Of a stretch of 7,379 nt of DNA, positions 1 to 5,092 are shown piece by piece. The notes beneath the pieces are model-generated. The model had not been told where the DNA came from, did not search any database, and saw only the letters and a program-made list of their open reading frames with translations. The stretch is from an uncultured Erysipelotrichaceae bacterium (GTDB lineage Bacteria; Bacillota_I; Bacilli_A; RFN20; CAG-826), in the NCBI GenBank assembly GCA_902801805.1, contig CADCJP010000060.1, forward strand, positions 1 to 7,379, read 5' to 3'. A program made the translations under genes and the position numbers. Every line of letters begins with the position of its first letter. Positions within the stretch are counted from its first letter, which is position 1.

Positions 1-1227
1 ATTGAAGAGCTAGATTCAGAAGCTCCTATTAGCATGAATATCAAAACAAATAAGTATTCTTCCTATAGTGGCTCTACTGTAGAAACAAGTACTTCAAACT
101 TCTATTTAAGAATGAATAATTCTACCTACTCTAATGGTGGTTATACATATGCCGCTTTAATTAATGGACAATGGTACGCTGCTAGTTATAAAGGTACACA
201 ATCTAGTGGTGGTCAAGGTGGTCCAGGTGGAGGCGGTCATGGTGGTCCAGGTGGATCAAGTACATACCATATCTATCAAATTGCTAAACCAAGTGGTGCC
301 ACAAGCTTTACTTTATATCGTTTCCAAGGTAGTAATGTGACCTCATTTACCACTGATAGTTATAACGCTGTTAGTGACGCAAAAGCCTTTAATGAAGCTT
401 ATGATATGGTCACTATCTCAGTGAGTAATAAAACAATTAGCTTCGGTAGCTGGGGTAATTACGCCTCAGGCAACAATAATAGTGCAGATGTGTCCGCAAA
501 AGGCATTAAAGCGGAAAATGAAATCTACATTCAATCAGGCGATATCAATATCAAAGCCTATGATGACGCAATTCACGCTAATAATGATGGCATTTTAGAA
601 AATGGTACAACTCCATTAGGTAACATCAATATTTCTGGTGGTAGCTTAGTCCTTAACGCCAGTGATGATGGTATCCACGCAGATAACATCGTCAATATCT
701 CTGGTGGTGAAACACATGTTGAATCATCTTATGAAGGCATTGAAGGCAATGTCATCAATATCACAGGTGGTGAAACATATGTCTATGCTACAGACGATGG
801 TATGAACGCAACCAAGGGTAAAGCTAGCCCTGCTATCAATGTCAGTGGTGGCTTCCTTGATGTTGAGGTTCCTACTAACGGCGATACCGATGGTATCGAT
901 AGTAATGGTACATATAATCAAACAGGCGGTGTCGTCATCGTTAAAGGTCCAGGATCTGCAAGTGGTAATTCTGGTGGTGGTGCAGCGGCTTTAGACACTG
1001 ATGGTAGCGTTACTTTAAAAGACTGCACATTAATCATCTTTGGTGGCATGGAGAAGACTCCTAGCACCACAAATGTCACAAAGACAATTTGTTCTTCAAC
1101 TACGGTTAGTACTGGTTCGCATTCAGTTTCATTCTCGTCTGGAAGTGCCAGCTACAATACAACACTAAAAACATCTTCAAAGGGATGCTTGGTCTATAGT
1201 GCGTTGGGTCAAGCAACATTGAAATAG
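1..1227 (+). CDS. Cthe_2159-like carbohydrate-binding beta-helix surface protein, 3' part
   Basis: The reading frame is open from base 1 to the TAG at 1225-1227, so the gene starts outside the window; the ATG at 34 is internal. The visible 408 codons show the degenerate repeats of the carbohydrate-binding domain family (DUF4353, Cthe_2159 type): DDAIHANNDG, NINISGG, DDGIHADN, VNISGGET, YEGIEGN, VINITGGET, DDGMNATKG, DGIDSNG, then AALDTDGS near the C-terminus. Such repeats form a right-handed parallel beta-helix with Ca-binding Asp-rich turns, and the family binds acidic or cellulosic sugars at the cell surface. A Gly-rich low-complexity stretch (GGQGGPGGGGHGGPGG) lies around bases 208-261, a common insertion in this family. 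There is no C-terminal anchor motif, so attachment must come from the unseen N-terminus, or the protein is secreted. The gene is followed at once by a terminator. Family assignment is firm; ligand and role are inferred. Confidence 0.85.
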   Translation: MEELDSEAPISMNIKTNKYSSYSGSTVETSTSNFYLRMNNSTYSNGGYTYAALINGQWYAASYKGTQSSGGQGGPGGGGHGGPGGSSTYHIYQIAKPSGATSFTLYRFQGSNVTSFTTDSYNAVSDAKAFNEAYDMVTISVSNKTISFGSWGNYASGNNNSADVSAKGIKAENEIYIQSGDINIKAYDDAIHANNDGILENGTTPLGNINISGGSLVLNASDDGIHADNIVNISGGETHVESSYEGIEGNVINITGGETYVYATDDGMNATKGKASPAINVSGGFLDVEVPTNGDTDGIDSNGTYNQTGGVVIVKGPGSASGNSGGGAAALDTDGSVTLKDCTLIIFGGMEKTPSTTNVTKTICSSTTVSTGSHSVSFSSGSASYNTTLKTSSKGCLVYSALGQATLK

Positions 1228-1254
1228 TTTTCAGTGATAGGTTCCTTTCTCACG

Positions 1255-1287
1255 GAAAAGGTCAGGTCTCTGATCTTTTCTTTTGCC
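1255..1287 (+). terminator. Intrinsic terminator of the beta-helix protein gene
   Basis: An 11-bp stem, GAAAAGGTCAG (1255-1265) with CTGATCTTTTC (1270-1280) and one G-U pair, has a 4-base loop and runs into TTTT. It lies 27 bases after the stop codon. An upstream CCTTT (1244-1248) could pair instead with AAAGG (1257-1261), which would disrupt this stem. That alternative is short and may be chance. Confidence 0.75.
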
Positions 1288-1306
1288 TATATATTTAAAA
1301 GAACAA

Positions 1307-1354
1307 GCGCGTCCAGGGGCGGGCGGACAGGCGCCTGCACCCACCTCCATGCGC
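1307..1354. other. GC-rich hairpin island in AT-rich spacer
   Basis: A block of about 48 bases is very GC-rich, between AT-rich flanks. Its ends pair as GCGCGT (1307-1312) with ATGCGC (1349-1354, one G-U). Inside are G-runs (GGGGCGGGCGG, 1316-1326) that can pair with C-runs (CACCCACCTCC, 1338-1348), around a perfect 10-bp palindrome CAGGCGCCTG (1328-1337). No U-tract follows on the + strand, so it is not a second terminator for the upstream gene. On the minus strand the block is followed by a T-rich stretch. It matches no riboswitch or element I recognise. Its composition suggests foreign origin or a structured RNA/DNA element. Confidence 0.4.
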
Positions 1355-1357
1355 ACT

Positions 1358-1530
1358 CAAAATATAAACAAGATAAAAATTTAATAAAAAAGTCATAAAA
1401 ATGTATTAAAAATAGCTAAAAATAATATAAATAATAAAAAATATTAAAAATTTTCATATTAAAAAAGTAAGACTACATCAAAGAAAAATAATTTATATAA
1501 AAAATAATTAAAAAAATTTTAAAAAAAGTG
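1358..1530. other. Extremely A-rich spacer before the structured RNA
   Basis: About 170 bases are almost entirely A and T on the + strand, with many A-tracts of 4-7 bases and no reading frame worth calling. A-tracts in such density usually bend DNA, and just upstream of a promoter they can act as UP-element-like DNA that raises transcription. The position directly before the putative RNA promoter supports that role, but it remains inference. No gene, tRNA or repeat array is visible here. Confidence 0.5.
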
Positions 1531-1564
1531 TTGCAATAAAAATTAAATAAGCGCATACTATAAT
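1531..1564 (+). promoter_or_regulatory. Putative promoter of the giant structured RNA
   Basis: TTGCAA (1531-1536) can serve as -35. With a 17-base spacer the -10 would be CATACT (1554-1559), giving a start near 1566. A perfect TATAAT lies at 1559-1564 but is 22 bases from TTGCAA; used alone with the A-rich upstream DNA it would give a start near 1571. The abrupt change from A-rich to structured, GC-richer sequence occurs exactly here, which supports transcription beginning at about 1566-1571. Confidence 0.55.
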
Positions 1565-1587
1565 AACCCACCCGGGAAACTGAGTGG

Positions 1588-1624
1588 TAAGATAATAAGA
1601 ATTGATAGATTCTTATATATCTTA
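1588..1624 (+). other. Long 5' hairpin of the giant RNA
   Basis: TAAGATA (1588-1594) pairs with TATCTTA (1618-1624), and TAAGAAT (1596-1602) pairs with ATTCTTA (1609-1615). The loop is TGATAG, with a 1x2 internal loop between the two stem halves. It is the first stable element of the transcript. TTGATAG recurs at 1964-1970, just before module 2, which suggests the module unit extends further 5' than the conserved core. Confidence 0.7.
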
Positions 1625-1671
1625 AGTCCAGGTAAATCAATCAACGCAGGTATGTAAGTTGCTAAAGCGTT

Positions 1672-1877
1672 TCTGAGATTAAAGAAAAAGCTCAGATCAA
1701 TGATTGTACTGGCAGGTTGGAGCAATCCAATCAAGGGCAAAATCCTCACTGCTACAGTGGATGCTGAATTAGAGTTTGACAGCGTAAGACCACCGCCCGA
1801 CAAGATCGAAGAGGAAGATGAAGGCCAATAACCCATCAAACACCCCACATTCAGGCTAAAGCAACTCAAAACCTGAA
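1672..1877 (+). repeat. Giant RNA module 1
   Basis: Elements in order: hairpin TCTGAG/CTCAGA (1672-1677 with 1691-1696) with ATTAAAG in its loop; hairpin CACTG-CTA-CAGTG (1747-1759); hairpin GCTG/CAGC (1763-1766 with 1780-1783) enclosing ATTAGAGTTTG; linker GTAAGACCACCGCCCGACA (1784-1802); CGAAGAGG (1807-1814); hairpin TTCAGG/CCTGAA (1850-1855 with 1872-1877) with ACTCA (1864-1868) in its loop. The core anchor is 302 bases before that of module 2. Confidence 0.75.
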
Positions 1878-1977
1878 ATAAGTTAGCTGGTCAGTAATGG
1901 CACAGAGAGCGAATGGGCGAAAACTTAGCCTTAAAAAGTAAGACGATCACCACTAAAACGACGTTGATAGTAAGGCT

Positions 1978-2189
1978 CTGGGATTAAAGCTCCCAGTTAA
2001 TGATCGCAAAAGGCTGGAAATCCTTCGGGAAATCCAAACGGCAAACCTCACTTGAAAAGTGGTAGCTGAGTTAGAGCTTAACAGCGTAAAACCACCGCCG
2101 GACACAAAGACGAAGAGGGAAAACAAAGATCCAGTTATGAAAAACATAACGGAAAAGCCTAAATCGCATTACTCAACCTAACGTGCGAT
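1978..2189 (+). repeat. Giant RNA module 2
   Basis: Same order as module 1: hairpin CTGGGA/TCCCAG (1978-1983 with 1991-1996) around TTAAAGC; hairpin CACTT-GAA-AAGTG (2049-2061); hairpin GCTG/CAGC (2065-2068 with 2082-2085) enclosing GTTAGAGCTTA; linker GTAAAACCACCGCCGGACA (2086-2104); CGAAGAGG (2111-2118); hairpin GTTATG/CATAAC (near 2134-2150); hairpin ATCGCA/TGCGAT (2163-2168 with 2184-2189) with ACTCA (2171-2175) in a 15-base loop. The last stem has a completely different sequence from that of module 1 but is again 6 bp. Confidence 0.75.
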
Positions 2190-2291
2190 GATAACGGAAG
2201 AACCCAGATGGAAATTCCGTGAAGAAATGGCCTAAAGAGCTTAAGACTAGATAAGCCAACCACCTCCATTAACTGATTATGGAGCCTCGAA

Positions 2292-2508
2292 GGATTAAAA
2301 AACCGTCGTTAACTGGTTGCACTAGCAAAGAATCATCAGAAATGGTGATTATCGGTACGATCCCACCTGACTGGCAACAGTCACCGGCATCTGCGTTAAA
2401 GCTTGGCAGAGTAAACCCGGCACCGGACATGACGAAGAGGATAACAGTTCCAAAGCTAATGACTTGGAAAAGCTGGCCATTAATGCGCTACTCAGTTCAA
2501 AACGCATT
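2292..2508 (+). repeat. Giant RNA module 3
   Basis: The most diverged copy. The ATTAAA element (2294-2299) has only a weak stem. Then come hairpin AATCATC/GGTGATT (near 2331-2350); hairpin TGACTG-GCAA-CAGTCA (2368-2383), closed by a GNRA tetraloop where the other modules have 3-base loops; hairpin TCTGC/GCAGA (2390-2394 with 2406-2410) enclosing GTTAAAGCTTG; GTAAACCCGGCACCGGACA (2411-2429); CGAAGAGG (2433-2440); hairpin TCCAA/TTGGA (near 2449-2468); and hairpin AATGCG/CGCATT (2482-2487 with 2503-2508) with ACTCA (2490-2494) in a 15-base loop. Its anchor is 325 bases after that of module 2. Confidence 0.72.
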
Positions 2509-2573
2509 TTACCAAGAAGCATCACCAGCGAACGCAGCTTAACTTGGGTATCTGGTAACAGGTACAACGGTTC

Positions 2574-2617
2574 AAAAGAAGGAAGCGGAAATTGTCCGCT
2601 TCTTTCTTTTTGTTTTT
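2574..2617 (+). terminator. Strong intrinsic terminator of the giant RNA
   Basis: A stem of up to 16 bp has GAAGCGGA (2582-2589) pairing with TCCGCTTC (2595-2602), extended outward by AAAAGAAG (2574-2581) with TTTCTTTT (2603-2610, one G-U). The loop is AATTG, followed by TGTTTTT. The U-tract lies on the + side only, which fixes the strand of the RNA gene. The next gene's ATG is 17 bases further on. Confidence 0.9.
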
Positions 2618-2633
2618 GTATTAAACTATTGGT

Positions 2634-3400
2634 ATGTACGATCCACATTCAACTAGATATAAATATCCAGATTTTACTGACCAACATTATTTAGTGGTGA
2701 AAAAGAATAATGGGGCGGTTTTTGATGAAAACTACCCATATATTGATAATTCTAAGGGCTTTAGATTTAAAAAATGGTGGGTACGTGTATTACTTAACTT
2801 AATTGTTTTTCCTATTTGTCCAATCTACATGGGACTAAGAATTAAAGGTAGAAAGAATTTAAAAAGGACTATATTGCCGTGATGAAAGCGATTAGACCAA
2901 GAAAACCAAGAGTGTTAGTCTGGGCCCCTAATGTTAGAGGGGAAAGTGGTACCTTAGTGAGATTAGTGGGTGGTATTCCTATCCCTGATAGTGATTTAGG
3001 GGGTAAAGTTGCTTGTAATAAAGCGGTGGAACAATATCTAAATGGTGGAGGGTTTCTGCAAATATACGCAGAAGGTAGTATGTGGGAATGTTATCCATAT
3101 ATTAGACCATTTCATACAGGTGCTGCCTCATTAGCGTGCCGACTTAATAAACCGATATTACCAATTGGTTTCTCTTTTAGAAAACCAAGTTGGATAAGAC
3201 GTCATATATTTAAACAAGAAGTAGCGATTACTTTAACTATTGGTGAGCCTTTATATAAGGATGATAACTTAGGTGAAGGTGAACAACGCATTGATTTAAC
3301 CAAAAGAATGCATCATGCAGTCTGTTTACTCGCTGATGTTGATCCTAAAGAGAATATTTACGAGCCAATATTTAATAACTCAAAACGTATAGATAAATAA
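2634..3400 (+). pseudogene. PlsC-family lysophosphatidate acyltransferase, broken by a deletion
   Basis: Two frames together give one protein of the 1-acyl-glycerol-3-phosphate acyltransferase (LPLAT/PlsC) family. These membrane-associated enzymes acylate lysophosphatidate in phospholipid synthesis. The first frame (2634-2882) gives an N-terminus (MYDPHSTRYKYP), a hydrophobic stretch (VLLNLIVFPICPIYMGL) and the lead-in GLRIKGRKNLK. The second frame, readable from about 2867, resumes at DYIAVMKAIRPRKPR and contains the EGS motif (YAEGSMWE, acceptor-phosphate binding) and the PILPIGFSF block. The segment that should hold NHxxxxD, with the catalytic His, is gone. About 20 codons are missing at 2862-2867 and the frame shifts there (deletion length of the form 3n+1, roughly 58-61 bases). 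A GTG at 2879 could start the second part, but that product would have no catalytic His. There is no Shine-Dalgarno sequence; TAAACT lies six bases before the ATG. True decay or assembly error cannot be told apart here. Confidence 0.8.
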
Positions 3401-3433
3401 AACAGTCACCTCTATCCACAAGTGGTGACTGTT
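3401..3433. terminator. Bidirectional terminator between convergent genes
   Basis: A perfect 10-bp stem, AACAGTCACC (3401-3410) with GGTGACTGTT (3424-3433), has a 13-base loop and lies between the stop codons of the acyltransferase pseudogene (+) and the small minus-strand gene. The T-rich tail is better on the minus strand (TTTTATTTAT), so it serves the small gene most clearly. Confidence 0.8.
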
Positions 3434-3450
3434 ATTCATTAGTGAGAGCA

Positions 3451-3675
3451 TTAAGCTCTTGCGATTCTGAAGCGATTCTCGTAGTCATAGACATAAGCAA
3501 TATCGTGCTTGTTATTATCGATGAAATATTCATCGTTGATTCTAAGATCGACTAGGCCATGTCTACTGTAGTAATTGAAGATGTAATCAATAGCTTTAGT
3601 TCTGGTGTTAAACTTGTGGCGGAATTGAATGAATCTTCCATCTACGACGGCTTCTAATGTGTACTTATTCATCAT
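3451..3675 (-). CDS. Small protein of unknown function, 74 aa
   Basis: I do not recognise this protein. It is a compact, charged, soluble sequence: beginning MMNKYTLEAVVDGRFIQFRH, rich in Tyr, Arg, Asp and Asn, with no signal peptide or membrane segment. The alternation of short hydrophobic and charged stretches suggests a small alpha/beta fold. It is called as real because it has its own promoter with a palindromic operator, a good Shine-Dalgarno sequence (AAGAGG, seven bases before ATG), a terminator, and no competing gene on the other strand. The start is the first of two adjacent ATG codons (3675); the second (3672) is equally possible. It has its own transcription unit, divergent from the alpha/beta hydrolase. 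Its leader can hide the ribosome binding site, so regulation appears to occur at both the DNA and RNA level. That suggests a dosage-sensitive or stress-related product; the function itself cannot be inferred. Confidence 0.72.
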   Translation of the reverse strand: MMNKYTLEAVVDGRFIQFRHKFNTRTKAIDYIFNYYSRHGLVDLRINDEYFIDNNKHDIAYVYDYENRFRIARA

Positions 3676-3676
3676 C

Positions 3677-3730
3677 GGAATACCTCTTTTCTTTTAGCCT
3701 TTTTACGTCTTGCTTGGGACGAGGTATTCC
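3677..3730 (-). promoter_or_regulatory. 5' leader hairpin that sequesters the Shine-Dalgarno sequence
   Basis: Read on the minus strand, GGAATACCTC (3730-3721) in the leader is the exact complement of GAGGTATTCC (3686-3677), which contains the GAGG ribosome binding site and ends one base before the ATG. The 10-bp stem has a 34-base loop. The upstream arm can also form its own small hairpin, GAGG-AATA-CCTC (3732-3721), which would free the ribosome site. Two mutually exclusive folds of this kind are typical of RNA thermometers, ligand-sensing leaders or protein-autoregulated leaders. The trigger is unknown. Confidence 0.65.
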
Positions 3731-3742
3731 TCAAGTGAATAC

Positions 3743-3773
3743 AATATATTAGTCCTTTTTAAAGGACTGTCAA
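3743..3773 (-). promoter_or_regulatory. Promoter with an 18-bp palindromic operator for the small gene
   Basis: A perfect -35 TTGACA (3773-3768) is followed by TAATAT (3751-3746, 16-base spacer) or TATATT (3748-3743, 19-base spacer) as -10. The spacer is almost filled by the palindrome AGTCCTTTTTAAAGGACT (3751-3768): two perfect 8-bp arms with two central bases. A protein bound there would block RNA polymerase. The hydrolase promoter on the other strand lies about 40-60 bases away and could be affected too. No regulator gene adjoins the site. Confidence 0.65.
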
Positions 3774-3803
3774 GCATTTTAATAAAAATATTTAAAAATA
3801 TTA

Positions 3804-3812
3804 TGCTATATT
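3804..3812 (+). promoter_or_regulatory. Extended -10 promoter, leaderless start of the hydrolase gene
   Basis: TGCTATATT is an extended -10 (TGn plus TATATT, 3807-3812). The ATG begins seven bases after the last T, where the transcript itself should start. There is no Shine-Dalgarno sequence and no good -35, which an extended -10 can tolerate. Confidence 0.6.
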
Positions 3813-3818
3813 TAAATC

Positions 3819-4742
3819 ATGATTGGATTATATATCGCTTTAGGCATCATAGGTTTTATCTTATTATTCATTATCCTCGCGGTTATAACGATGTATCGTT
3901 TAATCTTCTTTTCACCGAGAAAAGGACAAATAAGTGACTCCACTTTGGCGAGTTCTAAAAACTTTAATAACTATTCTGAAGATATGAAAGCTAACATCAT
4001 TTCTTTTATAGCTAAACCATATGAGGATGTCTATATCATTTCATTTGATAAATTAAAATTGCACGCGAGGATGTTTGATAATAAAGAATCAAAGAAGATC
4101 GCTATTTTATTACATGGTTATAAAGGCACAGTTTATCGTGACTTTAATGCAATTAGTAAAATACTATTTGAAGAAGGCTATAAAGTATTAGCGGTTGATG
4201 AAAGAGCACATGGCTTGTCTAAAGGTCATGTTATTACCTTTGGTGTTAGAGAAAGTAAAGATCTCTTATCTTGGTTAGATTACGTTAAAGAGAGATTTAT
4301 TGATCATGAAATCTTACTAGTGGGTGTTTCTATGGGTGGACATACAGTCTTAAATATCTCCGATAAGATTAGTAAAGACATTAAGATTATCGCTGATTGT
4401 CCATATGCATCCCCTAAGGAGATATTAGTGAGTACGATTAAGTCAATACACTTGCCAGTCTTTATCTTTTATCCACTTCTTAATTTAACTAGTCATATAT
4501 TTGCTCATGAAAGTTTAAATAAAACATCAGCGTATAACTCCATTAAGAATAGTGATAACAAAATACTTATCATGCACGGTGATAAAGATCATGTTATTCC
4601 ATATACCATATCTAAGAAATTAGCGGATACCTACCCTCATAAAATTAGATATGAAGTATTTAAAAACGCTGATCATGGTGCATCAGCGTTAACGGACTAT
4701 AATCGTTATCAAAAAGTAGTGGAAGAGTTCTTGAATAACTAA
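3819..4742 (+). CDS. Membrane-anchored alpha/beta hydrolase (serine hydrolase), 307 aa
   Basis: One N-terminal membrane segment (about residues 2-28, IALGIIGFILLFIILAVI) is followed by an alpha/beta-hydrolase domain. Visible family features are the oxyanion region LLHGYKG (HG at 99-100), DERAHGLSKG (about 127-136), the nucleophile elbow GVSMGG with Ser171, HGDKDHVIP with the catalytic Asp most likely Asp257, and NADHGAS with His286. The triad is complete, so the enzyme should be active. The family (COG1073-like, resembling Bacillus YqkD-type proteins) includes esterases, thioesterases and peptidases; the substrate cannot be read from the sequence. Topology (short N-terminal tail, one helix) leaves open on which face of the membrane the domain sits. 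It is transcribed alone from a leaderless promoter. Its stop codon overlaps that of the convergent hepT by four bases, with no obvious terminator between them. Confidence 0.88.
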   Translation: MIGLYIALGIIGFILLFIILAVITMYRLIFFSPRKGQISDSTLASSKNFNNYSEDMKANIISFIAKPYEDVYIISFDKLKLHARMFDNKESKKIAILLHGYKGTVYRDFNAISKILFEEGYKVLAVDERAHGLSKGHVITFGVRESKDLLSWLDYVKERFIDHEILLVGVSMGGHTVLNISDKISKDIKIIADCPYASPKEILVSTIKSIHLPVFIFYPLLNLTSHIFAHESLNKTSAYNSIKNSDNKILIMHGDKDHVIPYTISKKLADTYPHKIRYEVFKNADHGASALTDYNRYQKVVEEFLNN

Positions 4743-5092
4743 TTATTTATCTTTTTCAAATCTTCTCTTATTAAAAGCATTTTATTCTTAAGCGAGTTAA
4801 GATCTTCTTTTGCTGTTTGATAAACAACTTCAGCTTTTACTGAATCGTAGACATGAACAATGAGGTTTCGCATGTTTCTGGCTTCTTTCCACGGCAAATC
4901 TTCATAGTCATCTTTGAGTGTTTCTTCGATTTTTATCATTTGTTCACCAATTTGCGCGATTAGGAAAGTGGTAGCGCGTACCAAAATATCAGATTCTTTG
5001 AATTGCTCTAAACTAAGACCCTCAATATCTTTTTCAACGGTTTCCGCGTGTTTGATAATAGTATTTATTCTTTGGATTGTTCTTTTTATCAT
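4739..5092 (-). CDS. hepT: HepT-like HEPN-domain toxin (type VII toxin-antitoxin), 117 aa
   Basis: An all-helical HEPN (DUF86) protein of usual length. The family motif RX4HXY is present as Arg75-His80-Tyr82 (RNLIVHVY), within the typical RNMRNxxVH context. HepT proteins are RNase toxins. In studied systems the partner MntA silences them by transferring AMP units onto the motif tyrosine. The gene lies directly downstream of the HTH-MNT antitoxin and overlaps its 3' end by 59 bases, so the two are almost certainly co-transcribed and translationally coupled. The ATG at 5092 is preceded by AGAAGGA about ten bases upstream. Likely role: plasmid or genome stabilisation or phage defence. That role is family knowledge, not shown here. 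Confidence 0.88.
   Translation of the reverse strand: MIKRTIQRINTIIKHAETVEKDIEGLSLEQFKESDILVRATTFLIAQIGEQMIKIEETLKDDYEDLPWKEARNMRNLIVHVYDSVKAEVVYQTAKEDLNSLKNKMLLIREDLKKINN

Larger units (their letters stand above)
1566..2617 (+). ncRNA. Giant three-module structured non-coding RNA (about 1.05 kb)
   Basis: No credible protein gene exists here, yet the sequence is GC-richer than its surroundings and full of hairpins, and it runs from a promoter to a strong terminator. It begins with a long hairpin (1588-1624, 14 bp with a small internal loop). Three diverged copies of one module follow, at about 1672-1877, 1978-2189 and 2292-2508. In each copy the loops are conserved while the stems change and stay paired, which is direct evidence for RNA-level selection. 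Additional stems include AGCCTTA/TAAGGCT (1927-1933 with 1971-1977), ACGGAA/TTCCGT (near 2193-2220) and CTCCAT/ATGGAG (2264-2269 with 2279-2284). No group II intron domain V, rRNA, tmRNA or RNase P signature was seen. Size and ornateness recall the ROOL, GOLLD and OLE classes of large bacterial RNA, but I could not match the sequence to any of them, and the triple-module design is not something I know from those classes. Function unknown. Confidence 0.8.

Noticed and set aside
724..921. Minus-strand ORF inside the beta-helix gene
   Set aside because: Shadow of the repeat-rich coding strand, without its own start signals.
1558..2147. Two minus-strand ORFs (1558-1869 and 1953-2147) with similar SGGGxTL...NSAST-like peptides, seeming to be protein paralogues
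   Set aside because: The similarity comes from the repeated RNA module on the + strand. Indels in the third module shift the frame, stems covary, and there is no start signal on the minus strand.
2541..2580. tRNA-like sequence (GGTTCAA resembling a T-loop) at the 3' end of the RNA
   Set aside because: There is no acceptor stem, D arm or anticodon arm in the right positions.
1556..2617. Group II intron, rRNA fragment, tmRNA or RNase P as the identity of the structured region
   Set aside because: No domain V-like hairpin, reverse transcriptase, rRNA motif, or known tmRNA or RNase P core was seen, and the triple-module layout does not fit any of these.
2279..2694. Overlapping ORFs on both strands in the 3' part of the RNA (2279-2542, 2349-2648, 2464-2694)
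   Set aside because: They run through the hairpins and terminator of the giant RNA, have no ribosome sites and no recognisable protein features.
3710..3937. ORF of 75 codons overlapping the start of the hydrolase gene
   Set aside because: It is out of frame with the hydrolase, begins in the divergent leader region and has no start signal.
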